A stretch of 64,000 bases of DNA from Gilliamella sp. wkB308 (GCF_001690185.1 NZ_LZGN01000038.1:496001-560000); one strand, 5' to 3'. Positions 35,948 to 44,987 are shown, counted from the stretch's first letter. Notes: generated from the letters alone by a model not told the origin. Numbers and translations are program-made.

Positions 35948-36358
35948 CTACACGCTCAACTCTTCTTCGTTATCGACGGACAGATCATCGAAATTATCAG
36001 CTGATGCGACACCGCTACTGGTGAACGTATGCCCGTCTTTGTAGAATTGGACACCAGATAGCGAGGCGCAGACCTGTTTTTCGAATTTGTTGTCCATTGC
36101 CCAAATATCAACAAACGCATAAACGCAACAACCCACATAAATGCTGATGCCGTCGGGGTTTAGCTGTGTTTCATCTCTGTCGATGACATACGGATGGGTG
36201 TTGTTGGCGTTAATGAAGAGGTTGCGCGCGTACCCCTCGATATCCGCTTTCACATCCCTATCGTTTAAAAATGTTTTACGTTCCAGTTTAATTTTTTTCA
36301 GCACCGCGTCAGCCTTGTCTGCCCATAACCATTTTAAACCCGAGTACAGGGTTGCCAT
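35948..36358 (-). pseudogene. Enc34-type ssDNA-binding protein (DUF2815), N-terminally truncated
   Basis: A 136-codon ORF whose C-terminal two thirds fit phage DUF2815/Enc34 ssDNA-binding proteins: DVKADIEGYARNLFINANN, YVIDRDETQLNPDGISIYVG, AFVDIWAMDNKFEKQVCASL, GVQFYKDGHTF and a final ASADNFDDL. The first 20-30 residues read like the C-terminus of the preceding DUF2800 gene (WADKADAVLKKIKL), so the two genes appear joined by a deletion and the true N-terminus is lost. Confidence 0.6.
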
Positions 36359-36548
36359 GTTGTAGTTCTAAATGTACCCGGGTTTCACCCGCTGTGATCC
36401 AGTTCTTGATTAATCCGATAGACCTAAATTTGTTGGGCAATGCCGCGCTTTCTAACATATCCACCTGCTGGATAAATGTTTCATCTAGGTTTTCGATAAA
36501 TTCATCATCTAGGTATACAAAATCGGAGTTTACGATCTGCACAACATG
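36309..36548 (-). pseudogene. DUF2800 (phage RecB-like nuclease) C-terminal remnant
   Basis: The minus-strand ORF ends SIGLIKNWITAGETRV, then HLELQHGNPVLGFKMVMGRQG, a pattern typical of the C-terminal region of phage DUF2800 proteins, normally followed by a WAD...A motif. That motif is present, but in the overlapping frame of the DUF2815 ORF, so a frameshift separates them. The upstream 300 or so codons are missing because the sequence runs into a SorC-type regulator fragment at about 36550. In phages DUF2800 lies directly before DUF2815, as here. Confidence 0.5.
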
Positions 36549-36569
36549 GTTTGCTAGCGTTTCGCATTT

Positions 36570-36799
36570 GCCTGCCGGTTACGGCTTTTTTGATATTAAT
36601 GGAGTGCCTGTCGATACTGCCATGAACGATCGTGTCATTGGTCTAAGTATTGAGGAATTACGCAATATTACATGTGTTATTTGAAAATACTAAAGCGACA
36701 GCTATACTTGGCGCATTACGATCTGGCGTCATTGATATCATTGCAACGAGTGTTTCAAATGCCAGAACAGTGTTAAGCTTGCAACAAAATAGAAACTGA
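36570..36799 (+). pseudogene. SorC-family transcriptional regulator, C-terminal remnant
   Basis: The plus strand encodes GYGFFDINGVPVDTAMNDR, VIGLSIEELRNI and, after a short deletion and frame change at about 36682, ENTKATAILGALRSGVIDII, ATSVSNARTVLSL, then a stop. These match the end of SorC/DeoR-type sugar-binding regulators, where a GRFFD...DDR-IGISLE-LR block precedes an A-I-x-A-L-R-G-G-x-I-x-x-L-I-T-D block. Only about 75 codons remain and the HTH is gone. It marks the right border of the decayed element. Confidence 0.65.
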
Positions 36800-36945
36800 T
36801 GGTGATTATCTCGTCAAACCTTTAAAGCTATAAAGATTAAATTTAACTAACATCATTTATTGTTATTTTTTAAATGATTTATAAATTTTACTCTTTATAG
36901 CTTATTTTAGTTGATGTTTTACTTACTTCTTATAGCTTATTCTCT

Positions 36946-38301
36946 TTATAATAAGCGTTTTATAATTCGATCAACACGTATGCGGGTTAATCTTTTAATT
37001 AACTTATGTACGTGAGGTGGGTAAAACTGGCTGGCTTGAATCTGTTGAAAATGTGTCACCAATGTGGTTTTTTCTCGGATTGTGTCAAGTTCTTTATCAA
37101 ACTGATCTTGCAATTCTTGTTTAGGATCATGAATTAAAATACCATTTTCAAGATCTAATCGCCATGCCCTTGGGTTAAGATTATTACCCGTAATTAATAC
37201 CCATTTTTTATCGACCCAAATACCTTTAAGATGATAAGTTTGTTCGCCATCTTTCCATAATCGAATAATAAGTTGTTCTTTATCAATAAAAGGTTGCAGG
37301 CGTTCGATAAATTTTCTTAAATTAATTTCATATAAATAAGGTAATCCACCTGAAATATTGAAAGGTTTATCTTCTGGAATATAAAAATCATTGGCGATTT
37401 TGTCACCGATTATAATTTCTACTTGTTTACCTTTCCGGAGTAAGCGAATAATGTCACGAACTAAAATATTAGGTAAGTTGAAATAAGGGGTACAAAAGAT
37501 AATTTTTTGCTGAGTAATATTAATCAGATGATGTATCGTTCTATTTAATGGGTTATTACGACCTAAACCTGAAATAGGGGATACAGAAAGGGATTGATTA
37601 TCGGCATCGCCCGTATAATGATATTTTGCATTCATTAAATGTTGACGAAGGGCTTTAATCTCAGCTTTTAGCTGTTTTCTGGTTTTATGGTTTTCACAGT
37701 CCAGCCGTTGTAATCCGCTAAAAGGTAAAAAGTTGTCATCAATATAATTCACCATGCTATCGGCGAGTACTTTATTGGTAATAAAGTGGTAGCGATCGTA
37801 GCGATATTTATCCAGCTTATGTAAATAGACGTTATTTATACTTGCACCGCTATAAATCACGGTATCATCGATAATAAACCCTTTCAGGTGAAGAACGCCA
37901 AGCACTTCACGGCGATTAACGGGGACACCATAAATAGGAATATCAACTTGAGGATTTTCTTGTTTTAATTGGTAATAATATTTTGCATTAGTTTGACTTT
38001 TGTCTTCACCAATCCTACCGCGTTGTGCTCGATGCCAATCGACAAAGATTTTTATGTCTAAATTGGGTTTTTGTCGCTTAACATTATATAATTCTTTAAG
38101 AAATTCTTTTCCTGCTTCATCTTGCTCTAAATATAACGCAACAATATAGATGCGTTCTTTGGCATTTTTAATTGCATCAAGCAAAGCAAGCCGATAGTCT
38201 GTAGGATTATATATGATACGGTATTGATCGGCATGTTGAGAAATTTTTGCTAATTCATCAAGCTGTTTTTGGTGATTATATTTTATAAATGGTATTCGCA
38301 T
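36946..38301 (-). CDS. pssA: CDP-diacylglycerol-serine O-phosphatidyltransferase PssA
   Basis: A 451-residue PLD-superfamily phosphatidylserine synthase, the same length as E. coli PssA. It has two HKD motifs: HLKGFIIDD (from His138) with SGASINNVYLH, and HLKGIWVDKKWVLITGNNLN near residue 355, followed by PRAWRLDLENGILIHDP. It makes phosphatidylserine, the precursor of phosphatidylethanolamine, at the membrane surface. The basic C-terminus (LIKRLTRIRVDRIIKRLL) fits its amphitropic membrane and ribosome association. Single-gene unit. Confidence 0.97.
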   Translation of the reverse strand: MRIPFIKYNHQKQLDELAKISQHADQYRIIYNPTDYRLALLDAIKNAKERIYIVALYLEQDEAGKEFLKELYNVKRQKPNLDIKIFVDWHRAQRGRIGEDKSQTNAKYYYQLKQENPQVDIPIYGVPVNRREVLGVLHLKGFIIDDTVIYSGASINNVYLHKLDKYRYDRYHFITNKVLADSMVNYIDDNFLPFSGLQRLDCENHKTRKQLKAEIKALRQHLMNAKYHYTGDADNQSLSVSPISGLGRNNPLNRTIHHLINITQQKIIFCTPYFNLPNILVRDIIRLLRKGKQVEIIIGDKIANDFYIPEDKPFNISGGLPYLYEINLRKFIERLQPFIDKEQLIIRLWKDGEQTYHLKGIWVDKKWVLITGNNLNPRAWRLDLENGILIHDPKQELQDQFDKELDTIREKTTLVTHFQQIQASQFYPPHVHKLIKRLTRIRVDRIIKRLL

Positions 38302-38443
38302 GATTTCTATATCATTTTAACTGACGCATATCGTTGAGTATTACGAATTATATCAGAAAATAATTCTCCTTTTTATACAACATTTGTTAATGTGTTTAGT
38401 CACAACGTTATAAAACCTTATTTTCGGGATGATAATAAATTGT

Positions 38444-39496
38444 TTAAGATTGTTCATCAACCCATGTCTGAATAATTTTATAGGTTAAGGCTAATACGAT
38501 TGGCCCGATGAATAATCCCATAATACCAAATCCGAGTAATCCACCAATAACACCAAATAGAATAAGTAAAAAAGGTAAATCAGCCCCTTTTTTGATTAAA
38601 TAAGCACGCATAACACTATCAAGTGTCGTCAGTATTACTGCGACGACAATTAAGATAATACCTGAAGCGGTATGACCACTCCAAAATTGCCAAATAATGC
38701 AACCTAACATCACGACAACTGGCCCAATTTGGGCAACACAACATATAAATAGTACTAAAGTTAATAGACCCGCTAACGGCATATTCGTTAACACAAAGCT
38801 TAAACCACCAATTAAGGCTAAAGTAATGGCGGTTACCACTACGCCTAATGCGACTGCACGAATTGATTGACCTGCTAGAGTGACGGTCGTTTCGCCATAT
38901 TGTTTAGAGAGTCGATTCGCAAATACATAAACATATTTAGTAATACTTTCACCTTTTAAGAAAAGTAACAGGCTAAAGATGATCATGACACCAGCATGGA
39001 AAATGAAAATACCTAAATTAGTTACTTGCTCGATCAACCATTTAATCATGGTGCCAATATAGGGTTGAACATTGCTAATTAAATCTGAACCATCGGTTTT
39101 GATCAGCTCTAACCATTTTTGATGTAATTCTTCACCAAACATTGGGATGCTATTTAGCCAATCAAGAGTGGGTAACTCGTGATGAGATAGTGATTTTGCC
39201 CATTCAATCAGATAGTGTCCATTTTGTGCTACACTACTAATAATGAGAAGAAAAGGAATGACACAAACAAAGGCTAAAATTAAAGCCATAACCAACAAAG
39301 ATAACCACCGTTTATTGAAAAGTTTATTTTGGATTTTAATCATAAGTGGCCAAGTTGCAATCACGACCATGACCGCCCAGAAGAATCCAAACAAAAAAGG
39401 TTCAACAATCCGATAAGTAATGATGATAAATAATCCAATTAATAGCAGATTAAGAATTAATTTTAATAAATCATTAGTATTTTTTTCTTTAGGCAT
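38444..39496 (-). CDS. ydiK: AI-2E family membrane protein YdiK
   Basis: A 350-residue protein with about eight TM segments of the AI-2E transporter (UPF0118/PerM) family. It aligns well with E. coli YdiK: IVEPFLFGFFWAVMVVIATWP, LVRPYIGT-like NVQPYIGTMIKWL, SIRAVALGVVVTA, LITLDSVMRA-like TTLDSVMRAYLIKKGADLPF and GIMGLFIGPIVLALTY. I start at 39496 (MPKEKNT); an ATG at 39562 would add 22 unconserved residues. The true substrate is unknown despite the AI-2 name. The gene is divergent from the ecotin gene. Confidence 0.9.
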   Translation of the reverse strand: MPKEKNTNDLLKLILNLLLIGLFIIITYRIVEPFLFGFFWAVMVVIATWPLMIKIQNKLFNKRWLSLLVMALILAFVCVIPFLLIISSVAQNGHYLIEWAKSLSHHELPTLDWLNSIPMFGEELHQKWLELIKTDGSDLISNVQPYIGTMIKWLIEQVTNLGIFIFHAGVMIIFSLLLFLKGESITKYVYVFANRLSKQYGETTVTLAGQSIRAVALGVVVTAITLALIGGLSFVLTNMPLAGLLTLVLFICCVAQIGPVVVMLGCIIWQFWSGHTASGIILIVVAVILTTLDSVMRAYLIKKGADLPFLLILFGVIGGLLGFGIMGLFIGPIVLALTYKIIQTWVDEQS

Positions 39497-39600
39497 TTTA
39501 TAACCATAGTAAATAATAAATATAATGCTATTATACGCATTATCATTTAAAAAGCATATCATGCAATATTAATGAACCTATTTTTACAGGAGACAAAAAA

Positions 39601-40095
39601 ATGAAAAAAATAATATTGGTAGCCTTAATGGGCGTATCTTTATTTGCTTGTGCTGAAAAAACTAAATTGCCAGAAACAGTGCAAAATGTGAATGACATTG
39701 CGCCTTATCCTGAAGCGAAAGCTGGTTACACCCGTTTTGCGATTAATCTTCCTGCATTGCCTGATGAGAATAATGCTCGTATCGAATTACTAATTGGTAA
39801 AGAAATGAATGTTGATTGTAATTCTCAACGTTTGGCAGGGACAGTTAAAGAGGAAGAATTAAAAGGTTGGGGTTATTCTTATTACGTTGTAGAAGCAGGT
39901 AACGGTGTTCTATCAACCATGATGGCTTGCCCGGCAGGTTCTAATAAAAATCAGTTTGTTACTCTTCATCATAATTTGGGTTGGTTAGACTATAATAGCC
40001 GCTTACCTATTGTTATTTATGCACCGAATGATTTCCAAATTAAATATCGTGTTTGGCAACCCGATGCAAAAATTCTACCTGCTAAAGCTGAATAA
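39601..40095 (+). CDS. eco: Ecotin-family serine protease inhibitor, lipoprotein form
   Basis: A 164-residue ecotin. The core matches the E. coli inhibitor: IAPYPEAKAGYTRF, IELLIGKEMNVDCNSQRLAG, GWGYSYYVVE, the reactive loop GVLSTMMAC with P1 Met107, and LPIVIYAPNDFQIKYRVW. Both Cys of the loop disulfide (Cys73 and Cys110) are kept. Unlike E. coli ecotin, the signal peptide ends in a lipobox (SLFAC, Cys17), so the protein is probably anchored to the outer membrane. It should inhibit trypsin-like, chymotrypsin-like and elastase-like proteases. GGAGACAAAAAA precedes the start. Confidence 0.93.
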   Translation: MKKIILVALMGVSLFACAEKTKLPETVQNVNDIAPYPEAKAGYTRFAINLPALPDENNARIELLIGKEMNVDCNSQRLAGTVKEEELKGWGYSYYVVEAGNGVLSTMMACPAGSNKNQFVTLHHNLGWLDYNSRLPIVIYAPNDFQIKYRVWQPDAKILPAKAE

Positions 40096-40424
40096 AATTG
40101 AAAAGGGTACCATTGGCGTTACCCATTTTTAGTATCGTTAAAAAGGGTTGAGTGAACAAAATATCGTCACTCAATCTCAAATCTTAAGTTATTTTACATT
40201 TTATGTGGACTTCTTTGAAAAAAAAGGTATTTTATGCCACGTAATGCAAAGCTAACAATTTATTTTTATCACGATAATAATAAATAATTTGCTTGCTTAC
40301 CTCGGTTTCGCCAGACTATGTTTTTTAACAGGTTTTTTGGTAAAATTTGGGGGTCCATTGTTTTGATTCAGTGGGCTTGTGTTTAACATGTAATATCCCT
40401 ATTACTAGAGGAGAAGTGGTGAGC
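40096..40424. other. Intergenic stretch between eco and potF with hairpins
   Basis: About 330 bp. It contains a weak hairpin after eco (GGGTA / TACCC, 40108-40132) and a stronger 8-bp stem TTGAGTGA / TCACTCAA (40148-40174, 11-nt loop). The potF promoter must lie in the AT-rich second half. No gene seen. Confidence 0.4.
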
Positions 40425-41534
40425 ATGTTTACTCAACGTAAAACAATTCTTTCAATTCTTGCTGGTGTCACACTAGCGTTATCTCAATCTGCTATTGCTA
40501 AAGATCGTGTCGTACATTTTTATAATTGGGCAGGTCAAATTGGTCATGAAACCATTAATGATTTTGAAAAATCAACAGGTATTAAACTTGTGTACGATGT
40601 TTATGACTCTAATGAAGCACTTGAAGGAAAACTCATGGCGGGGCATTCCGGCTTTGATGTTGTTTCACCTTCTGATAGCTTTTTAGCAAGACAGATTAAG
40701 TCTGGTATTTATCTTCCATTAGATAAAAGTAAATTACCGAATTGGAAAAATCTTGATCCTAACTTAATGAAACTAATGGCGACCCATGACCCAGATAATA
40801 CCTATGCTATTCCTTATGTCTGGATGACAACGGGTATCGGTTATAATATCGATAAAGTAAAAGAGCGTTTAGGTGAAGATGCCCCAGTTAATAGTTGGGA
40901 TTTAGTCTTTAAACCTGAAAACATGGAAAAACTTAAAGATTGTGGTGTTGCATTTTTAGATGCGCCTACTGAAATTTTTGCCAGTGCGTTACAATATTTA
41001 GGTAAAGATCCTAATAGCACTGATGCCAAAGATTATACTGGTGCGGCTTATGATCTTTTAGCAAAAGTAAGACCAAATATTCGTTATTTTCATTCATCTC
41101 AATATATAACCGATCTTGCTAATGGCGATATTTGTGTGATTTTAGGTTGGTCTGGCGATATTTTGCAAGCTCGAGATCGCGCAAATGAGGCTAAAAATGG
41201 TGTCCATATCGGTTATCAAATACCTAAAGAAGGGGCGTTAGTCTTTTTTGATACTTTTGCGATTCCAAAAGATGCGGCTAATGTTGATGAAGCCCATGAA
41301 TTTTTAAACTTTATCATGAAGCCAGAAATCGCTGCACAAGTGACGAATGATGTTAATTTTGCGAGTGCCAATAAAGTCGCAAATGACAATTTTGTTAAAC
41401 CGGAAATTAAAAACGATCCTGCGGTTTATCCATCACCTGAAGTCATGGAAAAATTGTTTACATTAAAAGTTAAAGAACCTAAACTTGAACGCGTGATTAC
41501 TCGTACGTGGACCAAACTTAAAACTGGTCGATAA
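40425..41534 (+). CDS. potF: Putrescine-binding periplasmic protein PotF
   Basis: A 369-residue periplasmic binding protein with a Sec signal peptide ending SAIA. The match to E. coli PotF is close: HFYNWAGQIGHETINDFEKS, LVYDVYDSNEALEGKLMAG, DVVSPSDSFLARQI, MTTGIGYNIDKVK, CGVAFLDAPTEIFAS, PNIRYFHSSQYITDLANGD and LILGWSGD-like VILGWSGD. It feeds putrescine to PotGHI. The start is uncertain: AGAGGAG lies 11 bp before this ATG and 5 bp before an in-frame GTG at 40419. It is first in the potFGHI operon. Confidence 0.93.
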   Translation: MFTQRKTILSILAGVTLALSQSAIAKDRVVHFYNWAGQIGHETINDFEKSTGIKLVYDVYDSNEALEGKLMAGHSGFDVVSPSDSFLARQIKSGIYLPLDKSKLPNWKNLDPNLMKLMATHDPDNTYAIPYVWMTTGIGYNIDKVKERLGEDAPVNSWDLVFKPENMEKLKDCGVAFLDAPTEIFASALQYLGKDPNSTDAKDYTGAAYDLLAKVRPNIRYFHSSQYITDLANGDICVILGWSGDILQARDRANEAKNGVHIGYQIPKEGALVFFDTFAIPKDAANVDEAHEFLNFIMKPEIAAQVTNDVNFASANKVANDNFVKPEIKNDPAVYPSPEVMEKLFTLKVKEPKLERVITRTWTKLKTGR

Positions 41535-41640
41535 AGTTTTAACAAATAATTGATTATTAAGTGTTATTTATTATAGACGGAGAGATTGATTTAATCTTTC
41601 CGTTTCGTTTTTTATGGCTTGTTGTTATGAGGAAAAAAGA

Positions 41641-42777
41641 GTGAATAATAAAACAACAATTCAGGTTCAGCCTAAAAAAAAGATGGTTACGCCATTATTG
41701 GAGATCAAAAATTTAACCAAAGTTTTTAATGATGATTATTATGCTGTTGATGATATTAATCTTACTATCTACACCGGTGAAATTTTTGCTTTGCTTGGTG
41801 CTTCAGGTAGTGGTAAATCGACCCTATTACGAATGTTAGCAGGATTTGAACAACCTACATCCGGGCAAATTATTTTAGATGGTAAAGATTTGTCGCAAGT
41901 TCCGCCTTATAATCGTCCAATCAATATGATGTTTCAATCGTATGCTCTCTTTCCTCACATGACGGTTGAGCAAAATATTGCTTTTGGTTTGAAGCAAGAT
42001 AGATTAGACAATAAAGAGATCAAACACCGTGTTGAAGAAATGCTTGCGCTGGTGCATATGGAACAATTTGGAAAACGTAAGCCACATCAATTATCTGGTG
42101 GTCAAAGACAACGCGTAGCGTTAGCACGTAGTTTAGCTAAACGTCCAAAATTATTGCTTCTTGACGAACCGATGGGGGCGTTAGATAAGCAACTTCGTGA
42201 TCGTATGCAACTTGAAGTTGTCAGTATTTTAGAGCAAGTAGGGGCAACTTGTGTTATGGTTACCCATGATCAAGAAGAAGCCATGACCATGGCTGGTCGT
42301 ATTGCCATTATGAATAAAGGTCAATTTGTTCAAATTGGTGAGCCTGAAGAAATTTATGAACATCCAAACAGTCGTTACAGTGCTGAGTTTATTGGATCGG
42401 TAAATGTGTTTGATGGCATTTTACAAGAAACACTTGAAGACGGATTGATTATTAGCTGTCCAATGATTAAACATCCAATAAAAGTTGATTATGATTCGCC
42501 AGCGGTTGAAGGTGTGCCAATTCAAGTTGCGCTTCGTCCGGAAAAAATCAAATTATGTGACGACATTCCTGAAGACGGTTATAACGTTGCAACAGGTGAA
42601 GTAGTTGAAATTGCCTATTTAGGGGATTTATCAATTTATCACGTGAAGTTATCAAGTGGGCAAATTATTATTGCACAACTACAAAATGAGCACCGTTATC
42701 GAAAAGGAATGCCTACTTGGGGAGATATAGTTAACCTAAGTTGGGAAGTTGATAGCTGTGTGGTACTTACCGAATAA
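41641..42777 (+). CDS. potG: Putrescine ABC transporter ATPase PotG
   Basis: A 378-residue ABC ATPase with Walker A LLGASGSGKST, Q-loop MMFQSYALFPHMT, signature LSGGQRQRVALARSL, Walker B LLLLDEPMGALD, and a C-terminal TOBE-type domain (VPIQVALRPEKIKLC). It powers putrescine uptake with PotHI. I choose the GTG at 41641, with GAGGA 8 bp upstream and a length matching E. coli (377). The ATG at 41614 would add nine residues. It lies 106 bp after potF and 18 bp before potH. Confidence 0.94.
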   Translation: MNNKTTIQVQPKKKMVTPLLEIKNLTKVFNDDYYAVDDINLTIYTGEIFALLGASGSGKSTLLRMLAGFEQPTSGQIILDGKDLSQVPPYNRPINMMFQSYALFPHMTVEQNIAFGLKQDRLDNKEIKHRVEEMLALVHMEQFGKRKPHQLSGGQRQRVALARSLAKRPKLLLLDEPMGALDKQLRDRMQLEVVSILEQVGATCVMVTHDQEEAMTMAGRIAIMNKGQFVQIGEPEEIYEHPNSRYSAEFIGSVNVFDGILQETLEDGLIISCPMIKHPIKVDYDSPAVEGVPIQVALRPEKIKLCDDIPEDGYNVATGEVVEIAYLGDLSIYHVKLSSGQIIIAQLQNEHRYRKGMPTWGDIVNLSWEVDSCVVLTE

Positions 42778-42795
42778 ACAAAAGAGGATATAACG

Positions 42796-43968
42796 ATGCG
42801 TTCCATTTTTTGGAGTGTAGTATTAAATGCATTTGTCTTGCTCTGTGTTTATTGGCGTTTTGTCACCACAGATGCATTTGATAACTTATTTTTAGATGCA
42901 CTATTTTCTGGGTTAGTATTAAGTTTTTTAATGTCATGTTTTGGTTTATTTTTAGCAAATTATAAACCTTCTAGACTTGCTTATCGAATGATTATTGCTG
43001 GTAGTATTTTATTTATACCCGCTGGTTTAGTTGCGATTTATTTTGCCATTAAGAAAATTAAAAAACAGCCTGATGATACAGATTTGATGACGCTTTATGG
43101 TCGTTTAGCAGTCATTGCAATTCCATATTTATGGATGTTACTACTGTTTTTATTACCATTTTTAATTGTTTTTAGAATCAGTTTTTCCGAAATAGCATCC
43201 GCTGTTCCGCCGTATACCGATTTATTTAGCTTTGACGATGGATTGCTCAATATAACCTTAAATTTTGGTAATTATCTCAATTTATTGAGCGATACCATCT
43301 ATTTTGATTCTTATTTGCAATCATTAAAAATTGCGGCTATATCAACTTTATTATGTATTTTAATTGGTTATCCACTAGCTTGGGCTATTTCGCAATGTAA
43401 ACCGTCAACGCGAAATATTTTGCTACTACTGATTATTTTACCGTCATGGACCTCCTTTTTAATTCGAGTTTATGCGTGGATAGGTATTTTAAATCCTAAT
43501 GGGCTTTTGAATCATTTTTTAATGTGGTTAGGTGTTATCGATCAGCCGTTAATCATTATGAAAACGTATTTCGCTGTGTATATAGGAATTGTTTATTCTT
43601 ATTTGCCGTTTGTCGTTTTACCGATTTACACATCGTTAATCAAAGTTGATTCAACGTTAATTGAAGCGTCGTTAGATTTAGGCTGTAAACCGATTAAGAC
43701 CTTCTTTCAAATCATTGTACCATTAACAAAAAATGGGGTAATTGCAGGGGGAATGTTAGTCTTTATTCCTGCCGTTGGTGAATATGTGATTCCTGAATTA
43801 TTGGGGCCGTCAGAAGGAATCATGATAGGTACTCAATTATGGACAGAGTTCTTTAATAATCATGATTGGCCTGCTGCTTCAGCGGTTGCATCGGTGATGT
43901 TGTTAATATTGATTGTACCGATTTACTATTTCAATAAATTCCAAAATCGACAAATGGGAGGTAAATAA
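42796..43968 (+). CDS. potH: Putrescine ABC transporter permease PotH with N-terminal extension
   Basis: A 390-residue permease whose C-terminal 290 residues match PotH: IPYLWMLLLFLLPFLIVFRISF, LNFGNYLNLLSD, LIGYPLAWAISQCKP, LIILPSWTSFLIRVYAWIGIL and the EAA loop EASLDLGCKPIKTFFQIIVPLT. E. coli PotH has about 317 residues. Here an extra N-terminal domain of about 100 residues carries three predicted TM helices (FWSVVLNAFVLLCVYW, LVLSFLMSCFGLFLA, MIIAGSILFIPAGLVAIYFA) and a charged loop. The ATG at 42796 follows AGAGGATATAAC, so the extension is really translated. It is immediately followed by potI. Confidence 0.92.
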   Translation: MRSIFWSVVLNAFVLLCVYWRFVTTDAFDNLFLDALFSGLVLSFLMSCFGLFLANYKPSRLAYRMIIAGSILFIPAGLVAIYFAIKKIKKQPDDTDLMTLYGRLAVIAIPYLWMLLLFLLPFLIVFRISFSEIASAVPPYTDLFSFDDGLLNITLNFGNYLNLLSDTIYFDSYLQSLKIAAISTLLCILIGYPLAWAISQCKPSTRNILLLLIILPSWTSFLIRVYAWIGILNPNGLLNHFLMWLGVIDQPLIIMKTYFAVYIGIVYSYLPFVVLPIYTSLIKVDSTLIEASLDLGCKPIKTFFQIIVPLTKNGVIAGGMLVFIPAVGEYVIPELLGPSEGIMIGTQLWTEFFNNHDWPAASAVASVMLLILIVPIYYFNKFQNRQMGGK

Positions 43969-44970
43969 ATGAATAATTTACCTATTATCCTACGTTCAGC
44001 TTTGATTGTCTTTGTATCATTGTTGATCGGTTCTTTTATATTAACGCTGTTAATTTCATCATCGGGATTTGAACTTATTACAAATGGCAGTGTATATGTC
44101 GGTTGTTTTGTTTTTAGCCTGATTGTCACGTTAATTATTACATTAGCGTTAGCTTGCCGATGTCTAAAAGGGCTTATATTATTGGCGGTATTCTCTTTTT
44201 TATATATCCCAATGATTATTTTGATTGTTTATTCATTTAATAGTTCGCGTTTGGTGACTGTTTGGGCAGAATTTTCAACCAAATGGTATGTTGAATTAAT
44301 TCATAATCAAACCTTACTTAAGGCGGTTGGTTTAAGTTTAACTATCGCAGCTTGTGCAGCAACATTTGCGATTGTACTTGGTACATTAGCTGCTTTTGCC
44401 ATTATCCGTTTTAGGCGTTTTCGTGGGTCAAATCTGTTTTCTTTTATGACAACAGCACCGTTGGTTATGCCTGATGTGATAACGGGTTTAGCTTTGCTAT
44501 TGCTCTTTGTTGGAATGGGGCAGGTACTGGGTTGGCCAAGAGATCGGGGAGCGATCACGATTTGGATGGCACATACTACATTTTGTACAGCTTATGTCAC
44601 CGTCGTTATTAGCGCACGGCTACGAGAGTTGGATAAATCTATTGAAGAAGCTGCATTAGATTTAGGTGCAAATCCATTAAAAGTCTTTTTTGTGATTACT
44701 TTACCTATGATTGCGCCAGCATTAGTGTCTGGATGGTTGCTAGCATTCACATTATCACTTGACGATGTGGTTATTGCTAATTTTGTGACCGGCCCGGGCG
44801 CCATGACATTACCTAAACTGATCTTCTCCAAAGTTCGCTTAGGCGTGGATCCTCAAGTTAATGCACTTGCCACAATTATTTTGTTAATTGTTGGCATCAT
44901 TGGATTTATTTCGTGGTTATGGATGCGTAAGTCTGAACGTCGTCGATTGCGTGAAACACGCATGCATTAA
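43969..44970 (+). CDS. potI: Putrescine ABC transporter permease PotI with N-terminal extension
   Basis: A 333-residue permease whose last 270 residues match PotI: FLYIPMIILIVYSFNSSRLVTVW, FSTKWYVELIHNQTLLKAVGLSL, TAPLVMPDVITGLALLLLF, the EAA loop EEAALDLGANPLKVFFVITLPM and AFTLSLDDVVIANFVTGPG. E. coli PotI has about 281 residues. The extra N-terminal part holds two further predicted TM helices (ALIVFVSLLIGSFILTLLI and YVGCFVFSLIVTLIITLAL). It starts directly after potH with GGGAGG upstream of the ATG and ends before a strong terminator. Confidence 0.92.
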   Translation: MNNLPIILRSALIVFVSLLIGSFILTLLISSSGFELITNGSVYVGCFVFSLIVTLIITLALACRCLKGLILLAVFSFLYIPMIILIVYSFNSSRLVTVWAEFSTKWYVELIHNQTLLKAVGLSLTIAACAATFAIVLGTLAAFAIIRFRRFRGSNLFSFMTTAPLVMPDVITGLALLLLFVGMGQVLGWPRDRGAITIWMAHTTFCTAYVTVVISARLRELDKSIEEAALDLGANPLKVFFVITLPMIAPALVSGWLLAFTLSLDDVVIANFVTGPGAMTLPKLIFSKVRLGVDPQVNALATIILLIVGIIGFISWLWMRKSERRRLRETRMH

Positions 44971-44987
44971 ACGCTTTTATATACAAT

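Noticed and set aside
36352-36684. 110-codon plus-strand ORF
   Set aside because: Only its last 35 or so codons are meaningful (SorC remnant); the rest is antisense to the DUF2800 remnant.
32181-36945. A second copy of the tRNA-Arg 3' end as right attachment site
   Set aside because: Looked for GGTTCGATTCCTGC and near variants by eye and found none before pssA. An exact search with mismatches would be needed to exclude a diverged attR.
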